Assembly (NCBI RefSeq): GCF_016745835.1
Contig: NZ_JAERVL010000030.1
Location: forward strand, 1 to 64,000
Direction of reading: 5' to 3'
From: Caldalkalibacillus salinus
GTDB taxonomy: Bacteria > Bacillota > Bacilli > Caldalkalibacillales > JCM-10596
DNA: 64,000 nt
Position numbers and translations under genes: made by a program. The notes under the pieces were generated by a model, which was not told the DNA's origin, did no database searches, and saw only the letters and a program-made list of their open reading frames with translations. The stretch's first letter is position 1, and each line of letters starts with the position of its first letter. This document shows, in pieces, positions 27,442 to 38,958 of this stretch.

Positions 27442-28317
27442 AAGGTATTGTCCATAAAGATGCCATGGTTCATCTACGGTGAACCACTCTTTTGGCATGA
27501 GGTCATAATGAGTCTGATTCACATCAATCCAAATCGTTTGATTGTATTTCTCAGCGTGATCCAACACGATAGACCATATATCCGGTTGCTCAAACAAGCG
27601 CTCACCAAAATATTTGAGGTGCAGGTAGTCTACTCCCTTAGTATCAGCATTGAAGAGGATACACTCTTCCCCACTAACCCAGGCTTCACATTGATCTAGA
27701 TAAGCATCGCTGAACAACTCTTGATCATAAGGAAGCGGATAATAACATTGATATGGAAACATGCCCAAAGATGTTGCTTGTCCTTCTAACGACTGTAGTA
27801 AAGCACGCTTATCCTCCGGGCGTCTCAGACGTGTCCACGCCTTCTTGGGCTGTGCTTCATACTCGTTGCGACACCAGGCTTCTAACGCCTTTTTACCCTC
27901 TTCATGCAATTGACATGCATGGAAACGGGCCACATGACTCATGTTTAGATGTCGTGCTATGTGGTGAACAGCTAGGTTATTTTCTTGTGTCGCTAATCCT
28001 ACCCACCGATAATCCTTATTTGTTTTTACTTCGTTGAAAGCCTTAGCCATTAAAAATTGTGCTAACCCTTGTTTACGGTAGGGAACAGCCACGCGTAACC
28101 GGCCTAGAACCACAAATTTCCCTTCAAAAACATGATAGCCTATTAAACCTACGAGTGTCTCCCCAATAAAAGCACCATAAAGGACGTCTTCCTTCACAAT
28201 CCAAGGAAATACCATTTTTATGTAATCAGATTCCAAACCTGTGTCCATGTTTTCAATAGCGGTTTGGTCCTTTGCAGTTATTCTGCGTATCATATAGTGT
28301 TCTTCTATCTGCTCCAA
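27415..28317 (-). CDS. GNAT-family N-acetyltransferase
   Basis: A 300-residue protein with an N-terminal GNAT domain: GRLRVAVPYRKQGLAQFLMAKA (about residues 72-93) is the acetyl-CoA-binding motif A. The C-terminal 150 residues are unassigned and may form a second degenerate GNAT-like unit. TTG start at 28317 is supported by AGAGGTGAC upstream and by the 6-base gap from the preceding gene, so the two are probably cotranscribed. Substrate unknown. Confidence 0.8.
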   Translation of the reverse strand: MEQIEEHYMIRRITAKDQTAIENMDTGLESDYIKMVFPWIVKEDVLYGAFIGETLVGLIGYHVFEGKFVVLGRLRVAVPYRKQGLAQFLMAKAFNEVKTNKDYRWVGLATQENNLAVHHIARHLNMSHVARFHACQLHEEGKKALEAWCRNEYEAQPKKAWTRLRRPEDKRALLQSLEGQATSLGMFPYQCYYPLPYDQELFSDAYLDQCEAWVSGEECILFNADTKGVDYLHLKYFGERLFEQPDIWSIVLDHAEKYNQTIWIDVNQTHYDLMPKEWFTVDEPWHLYGQYLKTEPHLTP

Positions 28318-28323
28318 TGGTTG

Positions 28324-29049
28324 TCACCTCTTAAATCCGTGTCTTTTCATCCATTCTACTAAACTTTGATGTCCATCCACATAAGTGAGCACGTCGACAT
28401 CATGGTTCTGCATATCGACTTCACTCCCTTTATAAGCGATGAAAGGAACTTCAGCCTCTTGTGCCGCTTTGCCATCAATCCACGCGTCCCCAACCATGAC
28501 CCAGGAAGATACCTGAGGGTAGTGGTGTAGGACATAAAACACCCCTGAAGGTGACGGTTTTAATTTTTCCATTTGTTCGCGGCCAACTAATAGTTGAAAA
28601 TAACGTCGTAATTTAGTACGCTCTAGGGCGTATTGTGCACTTTCCCACGCATTATTGGTTACGACCGTGAGTAGGACACCTTGTGAAGCTAAGTATTGTA
28701 CACACTCCAAGGCACCTGGTTCTAACGCTGCAGAAGCCATACCCACTTTCTCATGTTGCTTCACTATCTCCCAAAGCGTGGCTTCTATATCTGTCTCAGG
28801 ATAAGTTGTGAACCAGTCACGTGCATATTCTATGATTTGCGCGGGAGTCGATAACTGTTCCAGATCCTTTTTATGACCGATCTGTTCTTTATGTAAGGCG
28901 TAAATAAGATCTTCCCTCATCCCCTGAAAGTCAATGCTCGAATGTAGTAGCGTATTATCCATATCAAAGATAATACCTCTATTTGTATCGATCTCCTCAG
29001 ACCATTCCTTCATATTTGGCGTACGCTGGTTTCTCTCTATACTTTCCAT
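28324..29049 (-). CDS. HAD-family phosphatase
   Basis: A 241-residue haloacid dehalogenase-like hydrolase. Motif I is FDMDNTLL, motif II VTNNAW, motif III Lys in KLKPSP and motif IV VGDAWIDGKAA, in the right order with a helical cap after motif I, as in phosphoglycolate phosphatase-like (Gph/PpaX) enzymes. Substrate not determinable. ATG follows AAGGACGG. Upstream partner of the acetyltransferase. Confidence 0.85.
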   Translation of the reverse strand: MESIERNQRTPNMKEWSEEIDTNRGIIFDMDNTLLHSSIDFQGMREDLIYALHKEQIGHKKDLEQLSTPAQIIEYARDWFTTYPETDIEATLWEIVKQHEKVGMASAALEPGALECVQYLASQGVLLTVVTNNAWESAQYALERTKLRRYFQLLVGREQMEKLKPSPSGVFYVLHHYPQVSSWVMVGDAWIDGKAAQEAEVPFIAYKGSEVDMQNHDVDVLTYVDGHQSLVEWMKRHGFKR

Positions 29050-29284
29050 TCGTTCATCCGTCCTTTTTCATGCCATCCGTTAAGACGCTGATTTTTTACG
29101 CTAGCAAAACTAGTATTCTTTATTGTGTTTATTTTAAATTATAGAATAATTTGCATCATATTTCACTAATGACATCACGTAACCTTATCAGTTTGAGGCT
29201 TTTTTCTCTCTATTATTATCGTACCCGTCATGATATACTATTAAGAATAATATGAAAATGACAGCTAAGGAGGAGATGACTCAT

Positions 29285-29860
29285 ATGGAGGGTAGAGCAC
29301 TATTATTCGTTGGGCCTGATGGGTCAGGAAGGTTTACACTTGCAGAGGCCATTGGTGTCACACTCGGCATTCCACGTGTCGTGTCGTTTACGACTCGTGA
29401 AAGACGACCAAAGGAAACTGAAGGAAATGAGTATCATTTTGTGTCTCAGAGTGAATTCAACGCTATGCGGGCGGACAACGAGTTTATTGAAGTTGTAGAG
29501 TCTGACGGGTACTTCTACGGTATTCGCAAAGAAGATTGTCAGAAGTTATTAGATGATCATGACAGCTTTTTCGCCATATTGAGTCCAGCTGGCTGTGAGA
29601 TTTTTAAGCAAGAGTTTTCAAAGACGCTCACGATCTTTGTACATGCTGACAAGGACACCGTCATACAGAGACAAATTGAACGTGGAGATGACAAGGATAC
29701 TGTTGACCGCCACCTAAAGCACTATGAAGAAATTATGGCATACCAACCTAAGTGCGATATCTCAATACCGAATTATGACTTGGCAAGCACAGCCCAGGAG
29801 CTTACCACTCGTATTGAAAACTTTCTTGGCATTACCCACCATCCAGATAGCAAATACTAA
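29285..29860 (+). CDS. Guanylate kinase-like protein with eroded P-loop
   Basis: A 191-residue protein with the guanylate kinase fold. The GMP-binding segment is well kept (SFTTRERRPKETEGNEYHFV, about residues 36-55), and the lid-like IERGDDKDTVDRHLKHYEEIM is present. However the phosphate-binding loop reads GPDGSGRF (residues 10-17): the invariant Lys is Arg and the following Ser/Thr is Phe. Start at 29285 was chosen for TAAGGAGGAG at 9 bases. It is therefore probably not the essential Gmk but a paralogue with altered or regulatory function. Confidence 0.75.
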   Translation: MEGRALLFVGPDGSGRFTLAEAIGVTLGIPRVVSFTTRERRPKETEGNEYHFVSQSEFNAMRADNEFIEVVESDGYFYGIRKEDCQKLLDDHDSFFAILSPAGCEIFKQEFSKTLTIFVHADKDTVIQRQIERGDDKDTVDRHLKHYEEIMAYQPKCDISIPNYDLASTAQELTTRIENFLGITHHPDSKY

Positions 29861-29900
29861 TACATAACCCGCTTAGATCTTGCGAATATGTTGACATAAT

Positions 29901-29955
29901 GAGTGCCAGAAACCCTAGCGATTTATGAGGTAATTGGCACTCTATTTTCTTTTGC
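29901..29955 (+). terminator. Terminator of the guanylate kinase-like gene
   Basis: GAGTGCCA (29901-29908) pairs with TGGCACTC (29935-29942) around a long loop; TATTTTCTTTT follows. Confidence 0.7.
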
Positions 29956-30118
29956 CATTAACATATTAACATTTTCAGATATGACGTATATATTAAACTA
30001 TCCTTTCTAGTGCTTCTGTCTCATTTTTCATGTTCACACAAGTTTCGTACTTTCCTCTCTTTATTTCCATTTATTAGTTGATTAAAATAAGGATAAACGT
30101 TGTTAAGGTGGGATGTTA

Positions 30119-31390
30119 GTGCATATTGGCAAAAGGATTTCTAAAATTCGTAAAATTAAAGGCATTCCCCAGGAAGACATATGCCATGGAGTTCTCTCTC
30201 GTTCTCACCTCAGTAATATAGAATCCGGTCGCTACGAACCAAACATGAATGTTTTACAAGCCGTTGCTAAAAGATTAAAACTGCCTGTCGATTACTTGGT
30301 CTGTTATCAAGAAACGGACAAAGGATTAGAGGAACTCTTAAAACTAGTGGATCAGCAGTTAGATGAGGATCTGGTTAAGGCGGAGCAATCTATTAAAAAT
30401 ATTCAGCATGACCACCCTTTTATTCCCTCCGTTAACCAAGAGGCACTTTATTATTTGCTCTTAAGTTGCTTTTATATAAAAACACAGTCCTTTAAAAGAG
30501 CCATTCACTGCTTTCAAAATGAATTTATACCCTTAATTAATGAGCATAGAATAGACTTAATGTCTACTATGATACAGGATCACTACTACCATGTCAGAGC
30601 GTTGATTGCCTTCCACTATAAAAGATATGAACAAAGTGAACAGTACCTGCTCAAACAGTTGAAAGTGTGCCAACGTTCTATTAGACAGGCTCATATCTAT
30701 CTCCACATGGGTTACGCCTTATATTATGCTTCCAATATTCAAAAAGGGATAGACTATGCACAGCAAGCACAGGAACTGTTTCTTGCCGTTAACCGCATGG
30801 ATAAAGTAACTGAGGTCACCACCCTTTTAGGGATGCTGTATAGGGAAAACGCGGCATTACAACAAGCAGAGAATGCCTTAGCAAAAGCTTTAGACTTAGC
30901 TAAACAGCATGGTGACTTAGTACAGCAAGGACACATCTATCATCATTTGGGCCTTACACATGAAGCCAACCAGCGCTGCCAAGACGCCCTACAACACTTG
31001 TTTCGGGCAGTTGAAGTGAAAAAGTATACGGAAGATAGCACCATTGATCAGACTTACAGTTGCATCCTAAACATATATATAAAACAACAAGAGTATCAAA
31101 ATGCTGCCATATTATTAAAAGAAGTTAAACCAAGTGCTCAGAATACAGATGAAGCGTACCAGTTTAACATCATTGAAGCCAGACTACGTTTACGAGAAGG
31201 TCAGAGAGAGGCATATGAGGCACTGATGAAGTCAGCCATTAAATTTTTTGAAAAACAAGAGCAATATAAAAACATCCTGCCGTTGGCAGAAGAGCTAGGG
31301 GATTATTTTAAACGTTCACGAAAGTACAAACTAGCTTCAGACTATTATAAGCTGGCTCTCCAAGCGAATAAAAAAATAACTGTTATATAA
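30119..31390 (+). CDS. XRE-type HTH/TPR regulator (RRNPP-like)
   Basis: A 423-residue protein with an N-terminal XRE helix-turn-helix (residues about 5-60, GVLSRSHLSNIESGRYEP) and a long all-helical C-terminal part with tandem tetratricopeptide repeats, for example QQGHIYHHLGLTHEANQRCQDALQHL. This is the layout of NprR/PlcR-like RRNPP regulators that bind short exported peptides. GTG at 30119 is 6 bases from AAGGTGGG; an ATG at 30113 touches that site. The small gene downstream does not look like a signal peptide precursor. Ligand unknown. Confidence 0.8.
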   Translation: MHIGKRISKIRKIKGIPQEDICHGVLSRSHLSNIESGRYEPNMNVLQAVAKRLKLPVDYLVCYQETDKGLEELLKLVDQQLDEDLVKAEQSIKNIQHDHPFIPSVNQEALYYLLLSCFYIKTQSFKRAIHCFQNEFIPLINEHRIDLMSTMIQDHYYHVRALIAFHYKRYEQSEQYLLKQLKVCQRSIRQAHIYLHMGYALYYASNIQKGIDYAQQAQELFLAVNRMDKVTEVTTLLGMLYRENAALQQAENALAKALDLAKQHGDLVQQGHIYHHLGLTHEANQRCQDALQHLFRAVEVKKYTEDSTIDQTYSCILNIYIKQQEYQNAAILLKEVKPSAQNTDEAYQFNIIEARLRLREGQREAYEALMKSAIKFFEKQEQYKNILPLAEELGDYFKRSRKYKLASDYYKLALQANKKITVI

Positions 31391-31474
31391 CCAAATAAAT
31401 AATTGACATTATGTCATACAACAGAATATACTTTAATAAATATTAATATTCTGATTATTTAGGGAGTTGACGAC

Positions 31475-31639
31475 ATGTCGCCTTTTAACGACCATCCGTC
31501 TAAGGTTTGTACAGAGTGTCAACAGGAAATGCTAGAGATGTTTGACTGTTACAGTAACGTTTGTCCTGAATGTAGTCTCGAAGACCATGTCCTTGTCAAC
31601 GCAGCTGGGGTTTGGACGTGGCAAAGATCTGCCCCATAG
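31475..31639 (+). CDS. Small zinc-ribbon protein
   Basis: A 54-residue protein with two CxxC knuckles (CTEC at 12-15, CPEC at 30-33) plus Cys25, so probably a zinc ribbon. TAGGGAGTTGACGAC precedes the ATG. It begins 85 bases after the HTH/TPR regulator and is closed by its own terminator, so it may share that transcript. The pattern resembles the short YhfH-like proteins of Bacillus. No signal sequence is present. Confidence 0.6.
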   Translation: MSPFNDHPSKVCTECQQEMLEMFDCYSNVCPECSLEDHVLVNAAGVWTWQRSAP

Positions 31640-31652
31640 TACAAATGCATTG

Positions 31653-31686
31653 AAAAAACGCTTGGACAACCCAAGCGTTTTTCTTT
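31653..31686 (+). terminator. Terminator of the zinc-ribbon gene
   Basis: AAAAACGCTTGG and CCAAGCGTTTTT form a near-perfect stem, A-rich before and T-rich after, so it may work in both directions and also close ecsB. Confidence 0.9.
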
Positions 31687-31759
31687 TGCTATTATGCTTT
31701 TTCTCTTTCCTTAAAAGTCGTTCTCTTTTACAACCTGTTTTTAGGTTTTTCAACACGAC

Positions 31760-32917
31760 CTACATAAAGTAGCGTAATCCACCAGCGATTAACATGACGA
31801 TCAGCTGTGCAATGATCACGGTGTTACGTAGCCAGTCGTATGATTTTTGTTGCACTTGTAACGGTAAAGGTAGAATCGCGTCCCAAAAATGTCGGGTGTG
31901 ATGTTCCCTAAGCGCTCTTAATTGTACAGTATTCATTAAAATGATAGCACCGATGGCTATCATCTGTGCCCACCAGTGCGGTAGCCAGAAGACAAAGAAA
32001 GCACCTAGTGCAGCTAAACGAACCGTCCGTCCAAAATAGTCTCCTGCACGGAGAAATGTATGGAGGTATAAGTAACGATAAGCGTTCTGTCTAGTCCGTT
32101 TCAACCCCTTAGTTAAAACGCTAATCCACGTCCTTTGTTTAACTTCTTGTGCTAAGTGAGGGACATCAACAAAGGCGTGAACGAAACTGTAAAAACGACT
32201 CTCGAGTCGTTCATTGACCTCTCGTATGTGATACCAATGATACGGATACGCATGGCGCACTTTGTTCTCTTGCAGGTAGAAAAAAATAAAGAGAGCACTA
32301 AAAAAGATAGCGCCTAACAAATAACCGATCATCCCACCTTCAACGAAAAACCAATAAATTAAGCCAATAGAGACAAGTCCTCTATATAAGCGCCAAACCT
32401 GCTGTGACCGACGATCAGGATGACGGTAGTATATCCATACGCCATGTAAGTTCCATCCCTTTAATAGGATAGGGATGACGAAATAAAACAGGTAAGATGA
32501 CTGTGCCACCTTGGCATTGAACAATGGCGCGAATAGGATGAGTAGAGCAAACACGGTAATCGCTTGTACAACATAATTATAAGCAAATGCCCTAGAAAAA
32601 TAGTCATCCATTTTATGTTCTAAAGGGGTAAGGAACACTAAATCCGCCTCTTTTATAAACGTGCGATGGTGTCCCATGCTACAAACACCACCGATCACGA
32701 TCGCTAAAATTATATCAACGGGTACCGAGTCCGGAATCCATGCGATGAAATCCTCATAGTAGATGGCGGTTAATATTAATAACACTGTAACTGTAAACAG
32801 CAAACCACTATTTCCTATCAGACGCCAATAGCCTGAGGCCTCACGAAAGTGGCGGTCAAATCTTTTTTGGTATATGGCTTTAACATCTTGGTCCGTCTCA
32901 TTTACATATGTGTTCAA
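31760..32917 (-). CDS. ecsB: ABC transporter permease EcsB
   Basis: A 385-residue membrane protein with about six to eight hydrophobic segments and long basic cytoplasmic stretches, the membrane partner of EcsA. In Bacillus the Ecs transporter affects protein secretion, competence, sporulation and intramembrane proteolysis by RasP. TTG start overlapping the ecsA stop (TTGA), with AGGTGAC upstream. The N-terminal IYQKRFDRHFREASGYWRLIGNSG is typical of EcsB. The ecsC gene is not in this window. Confidence 0.88.
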   Translation of the reverse strand: MNTYVNETDQDVKAIYQKRFDRHFREASGYWRLIGNSGLLFTVTVLLILTAIYYEDFIAWIPDSVPVDIILAIVIGGVCSMGHHRTFIKEADLVFLTPLEHKMDDYFSRAFAYNYVVQAITVFALLILFAPLFNAKVAQSSYLFYFVIPILLKGWNLHGVWIYYRHPDRRSQQVWRLYRGLVSIGLIYWFFVEGGMIGYLLGAIFFSALFIFFYLQENKVRHAYPYHWYHIREVNERLESRFYSFVHAFVDVPHLAQEVKQRTWISVLTKGLKRTRQNAYRYLYLHTFLRAGDYFGRTVRLAALGAFFVFWLPHWWAQMIAIGAIILMNTVQLRALREHHTRHFWDAILPLPLQVQQKSYDWLRNTVIIAQLIVMLIAGGLRYFM

Positions 32918-33657
32918 ACTGGGTCACCTACCGTTAATTGCACATATAAATCATCCAATGTCGCTTGAGGTTGACCACTTTGAGCCCTTAATTCCTCTAA
33001 CGTTCCCTGAGCTTGTACCCGCCCCTCATGGATAATCACAAAGCGGTCACAGTAACGTTCTGCAGTGGACAAAATATGTGTAGACATCAAAATCCCTGAG
33101 CCGTCCTCTTTGCACTTCTCTAACCACTCCAGTAGTGAACGTATCCCTAGAGGATCTAAACCGAGTAATGGTTCATCAATAATGTATAATGGCGGTTCCA
33201 CAAGAAAAGCCATCATAATCATCAGTTTTTGTTTCATTCCCTTAGAAAATTGAACTGGAAAACGATGCTGTTTATCTTCCATGCGAAATTCTTTTAAAAG
33301 ATGACCGACTCGTTGTTCAAATACTTTCTGACTAAGGTTATAGGTCATGGCGACAAGCTCTAAATGTTCCCATAGTGTTAATTCTTCGTAATACACAGGG
33401 GACTCAGGAATGAAACCGTACTGGGATCGATATTGCTCCGGATTTTCTTTAAAGGTTTTCCCGTTAATTTTAATTTGACCTTTGACTGGTTGTAGTAACC
33501 CTAATATATGTTTAATAGTGGTACTTTTCCCTGCGCCATTAAGACCGATCAGCGCAACAATTTCTCCTGGATTGACATCAAATGTAACGTCATGTAATAC
33601 AGGATTGGATGGCGAATAACCTCCTGTGACTTGTTCGATCTGTAATAAAGTTGACAT
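32914..33657 (-). CDS. ecsA: ABC transporter ATPase EcsA
   Basis: A 247-residue ABC ATPase. Walker A GLNGAGKST, signature FSKGMKQKL, Walker B LYIIDEPLLGLDP and switch His in MSTHILSTAE are intact. Its sequence and pairing with an EcsB-type permease identify the Ecs exporter subunit. Start ATG at 33657; GTAGGGGATC is a moderate site. It overlaps ecsB by four bases. Confidence 0.9.
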   Translation of the reverse strand: MSTLLQIEQVTGGYSPSNPVLHDVTFDVNPGEIVALIGLNGAGKSTTIKHILGLLQPVKGQIKINGKTFKENPEQYRSQYGFIPESPVYYEELTLWEHLELVAMTYNLSQKVFEQRVGHLLKEFRMEDKQHRFPVQFSKGMKQKLMIMMAFLVEPPLYIIDEPLLGLDPLGIRSLLEWLEKCKEDGSGILMSTHILSTAERYCDRFVIIHEGRVQAQGTLEELRAQSGQPQATLDDLYVQLTVGDPV

Positions 33658-33784
33658 ACGATCCCCTACTTTCCAATGATTCTCTCTCTATTTTTCCTTA
33701 TTTTAGTACAAAGTACAAGGGAGGATCAAAGATTTGTGACATGTTTTATAAATAGGGGTCGTATGTTCTAAAGATTCAATACGT

Positions 33785-34354
33785 TTATAATCCAATGCTC
33801 CATAAACTTGGATTGCCTACAGATACCGCTAACGCTCCCGCTTTTAAGGCCTCTTTCACTTCGTGTTCCTCCCGTATGAGTCCACCGGCGATGACTGGAG
33901 TCTGCGTCATTTCTGTCAGTTCATATATGACACGTGGCATCAGACCAGGCAATACTTCCACTGCATCGGGTTGACACTGGCGTATCATATCAATACCGCG
34001 GTTGAAAGCTGTCTGATCTAAAAGAAAAATACGTTGAATGGTCATGAGTCCCTGTTCCTTTGCTGTTTTAATGAGATGGTTTTTCGTCGTAATAATGCCA
34101 TCTGGACGCCATTCTTTGGCCACATAAGTAATGGCTGATTTATCATTGGAGATCCCTTCGATAAAATCAAGATGTATAAAGACATACATGTTGGCCTGCT
34201 GTAGGGTTTGAACATAGTCTTTGATGCTCAGTAGGTCCCCTGTTAATAGAAAGGCTACATTGGCTTCACTCACCTTTGCTTTTTCTATCCTATCAGGGTC
34301 TTGGATTGCAGCGATGACCTGTGACTCAACCTTATCAACGATACGCTTCTGCAT
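33785..34354 (-). CDS. glpP: Glycerol operon antiterminator GlpP
   Basis: A 189-residue (beta/alpha)8-type regulatory protein that, with glycerol-3-phosphate bound, binds glp leader mRNA and prevents termination. Family signatures include FLLTGDLLSIKDYVQ, VFIHLDFIEGIS, DAVEVLPGLMPRVI and GGLIREEHEVKEAL. It is the last gene of glpF-glpK-glpP; in Bacillus subtilis glpP lies upstream instead. AGAAAGGGC precedes the ATG. Its likely target is the long hairpin upstream of glpF. Confidence 0.93.
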   Translation of the reverse strand: MQKRIVDKVESQVIAAIQDPDRIEKAKVSEANVAFLLTGDLLSIKDYVQTLQQANMYVFIHLDFIEGISNDKSAITYVAKEWRPDGIITTKNHLIKTAKEQGLMTIQRIFLLDQTAFNRGIDMIRQCQPDAVEVLPGLMPRVIYELTEMTQTPVIAGGLIREEHEVKEALKAGALAVSVGNPSLWSIGL

Positions 34355-34394
34355 GTGTAACCAGCCCTTTCTAGATTACATTGATCACATATTT

Positions 34395-36772
<2,378 letters not shown>

Positions 36773-36820
36773 ACATTCTCCTCCTTTTCTAGCACTATTC
36801 AAAAATAAGCACCCTTTAAC

Positions 36821-36834
36821 TGTATACGCTTACA
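36821..36834 (-). promoter_or_regulatory. cre-like site in the glpF leader
   Basis: TGTATACGCTTACA matches the catabolite-responsive element consensus TGWAANCGNTNWCA at 13 of 14 positions. It lies between the leader terminator and glpF, so CcpA could block elongation there. Confidence 0.65.
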
Positions 36835-36867
36835 AAATTAGGTATATCACTTCCTTTTTGGAGATAA

Positions 36868-36923
36868 AGAAAAAAAGGCCAAAAATATCACTAGCGATAT
36901 GGCTAGTCGGGATATTTTTGGCC
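36868..36923 (-). terminator. glp leader terminator, GlpP antitermination target
   Basis: GGCCAAAAATATC (36877-36889) pairs perfectly with GATATTTTTGGCC (36911-36923), with an inner ACTAGC/GCTAGT stem, and on the minus strand eight T residues follow. Its place between the promoter and glpF, in an operon encoding GlpP, makes it the expected antitermination site. Confidence 0.85.
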
Positions 36924-36957
36924 TTCTCCTATTCTCTGACCGATATTTATTTGTTTA

Positions 36958-36986
36958 AATATATCGAACACTGGCGTTCTTGTCAA
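36958..36986 (-). promoter_or_regulatory. Sigma-A promoter of glpFKP
   Basis: On the minus strand TTGACA (36986-36981), a 17-base spacer and TATATT (36963-36958) form a near-consensus promoter. Transcription would start about 30 bases before the leader hairpin. Confidence 0.8.
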
Positions 36987-37096
36987 TTAAATAGTAAAAA
37001 TTTAGCACCTACTCCCATATTTTCTATTTATCTATCGAATGTTAAAATGTATGATTGTATCTGTAGCTTAAAACACGTTATAAGGGAGGGGCACAC

Positions 37097-38926
37097 ATGC
37101 CGAAAACTAAAAATCTCATATCGATTGGACTTGTTTTTTTACTTATCGTATCATCAACCCTACTCACTTTTCCTCGTTTGACTGCAGCATCAGGTATTAC
37201 GGTTAGTTTAAATGGGGAACCGCTCACATTTGACCAAGGTGTCATTATAAAGGATGGACGCGCACTCGTCCCTATGCGGAAAATTTTTGAAGCCTTAGAT
37301 GCCACTGTTCATTATGACAGTGAAACAAAGGTGGTCATAGCAGAAAGAAATGATTTGCTTATTGAACTTCCTATTGGAAGTAAACACGTGAAAGTCAATG
37401 ATCGTGATATTGAAATTGATGTAGCAAGTCAAGTGGTCAATGGTCGAACCCTCGTCCCCCTTCGTTTTATCTCAGAATCTTTGGGTGCTGATGTCCACTA
37501 TGATAGCCAAGCTCGTCATATTTTTATTATGACAGTAGCCATTGAGCCTTCCTTTTTCTACATGGATACGTCCGCAAACATTTCGGAACATATTGATTAT
37601 GAACAATTTGAAGCCCAATTCTCAAATACACATACTGATCAAGAGCTGGTGGGCATGTACTTAATAGAGGATTTAATCGGTCATAAAAATTACGTCGAAA
37701 CACATCAAACCACTTCACTTGAATTAGATGGGGAGCTCTATGACTTTTACATGATTACATTCAGTGAACTTGATAACAATAAAGCAACTGGAGAGTTTGC
37801 TATAGAAGTTTATGACATTGATACAGGGGAAACTGTAGATGAGATTTATGGGCAAATGTCTGACATTGCATTTGATCAGAATCTCAAATTTACAATCCCT
37901 GAAGCCCTTGAGATCGCAGGGCAAGGTGGTGCAAACTCTGAACCTTCAGATGAACCGGCTGAGGAAGCAGAGCCTGAAAAGACATACTCAGATGAAGACT
38001 GGATCACATCTTATGATTCATTTATTACCGATGAAACATTTAGAGAAACCCTGCTCCATCCTACAGAACCTATTTTATACACATTGGATGATAACGGCTT
38101 AGTGGTCATAGACCTTACGGATCAATCTGTCGAACATGTAACACTTCCTCTACCTGCAGAAAGAATGGATCTATATGATGACAAACTCTATATTACTATG
38201 CTAACAGGAGAACATAGCCCTTACAGATGGGAAGAAGATCAGTCAGGTGAAATCGCCGTGGTGAACATAAACACACTTAACCTATCAAAAAGATTTGAAA
38301 TTGATATTGATCCTTATGGGGTTGTTGCCGATGAAAATTATCTTTACGTTCAATCTGGTTCTGGACAATGGACCGATATACAAAGTTTAGATAAAGATAC
38401 AGGCGCACTGATAGACTCGACAATGATTCGTGAGAGGAGTATTAACGTTATGCATCCTGACATGAACCGCATTTATACGATGACAACAGACTCTTCTCCT
38501 AAAGAATACAAATCCTACCACATAAAAGATGGGCAATTTACAGATGAAACAAGATGGCCGTACCATGGAGGTTACACCTTAGCAAACTATTATGATATCA
38601 GTTCAGACGGTAAATATATTTTTAATGGATCAGGTGGGGTCTTTCATGCCACTCAAAATAGTGACACTGATATGACACATGTAACGTCACTGTCTACTAC
38701 TTTTACGAGTATCGCGTTTGGGCTAGAACAAAACAAGTTTTTCACAGCGAAAGATCAAACGGTAACAGTATATGACTATAGCACTTTCACAAAAGAAAAC
38801 GAATTAACTCTAAATGGCGACATTCGTCACCTATTCTACCAAGATCAAACGTTGTATGTCGTCACCTACGAAACACCAAGTGGTAGCAATTTACCAAAAT
38901 TTGTTGTTCATGAACTAGAACTATAG
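37097..38926 (+). CDS. Secreted copper amine oxidase N-domain/propeller-like protein
   Basis: A 609-residue exported protein. A signal peptide (about residues 1-32, cut near LTAASG) is followed by a copper-amine-oxidase-like N-terminal domain (about 35-150) with the repeated pattern ALVPMRKIFEALDATVHYD and TLVPLRFISESLGADVHYD. After an acidic linker (about 270-300) comes a part rich in short strands that suggests a beta-propeller. No catalytic oxidase domain is present. AAGGGAGGGG precedes the ATG. Probably a cell-surface protein; function unknown. Confidence 0.75.
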   Translation: MPKTKNLISIGLVFLLIVSSTLLTFPRLTAASGITVSLNGEPLTFDQGVIIKDGRALVPMRKIFEALDATVHYDSETKVVIAERNDLLIELPIGSKHVKVNDRDIEIDVASQVVNGRTLVPLRFISESLGADVHYDSQARHIFIMTVAIEPSFFYMDTSANISEHIDYEQFEAQFSNTHTDQELVGMYLIEDLIGHKNYVETHQTTSLELDGELYDFYMITFSELDNNKATGEFAIEVYDIDTGETVDEIYGQMSDIAFDQNLKFTIPEALEIAGQGGANSEPSDEPAEEAEPEKTYSDEDWITSYDSFITDETFRETLLHPTEPILYTLDDNGLVVIDLTDQSVEHVTLPLPAERMDLYDDKLYITMLTGEHSPYRWEEDQSGEIAVVNINTLNLSKRFEIDIDPYGVVADENYLYVQSGSGQWTDIQSLDKDTGALIDSTMIRERSINVMHPDMNRIYTMTTDSSPKEYKSYHIKDGQFTDETRWPYHGGYTLANYYDISSDGKYIFNGSGGVFHATQNSDTDMTHVTSLSTTFTSIAFGLEQNKFFTAKDQTVTVYDYSTFTKENELTLNGDIRHLFYQDQTLYVVTYETPSGSNLPKFVVHELEL

Positions 38927-38958
38927 TAAATATCAGTCATTCATTACTTGTGCATTGT

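Noticed and set aside
31475-31639. NprX/PapR-like signal peptide precursor after the HTH/TPR regulator
   Set aside because: The product has no signal sequence and has zinc-ribbon cysteines instead.
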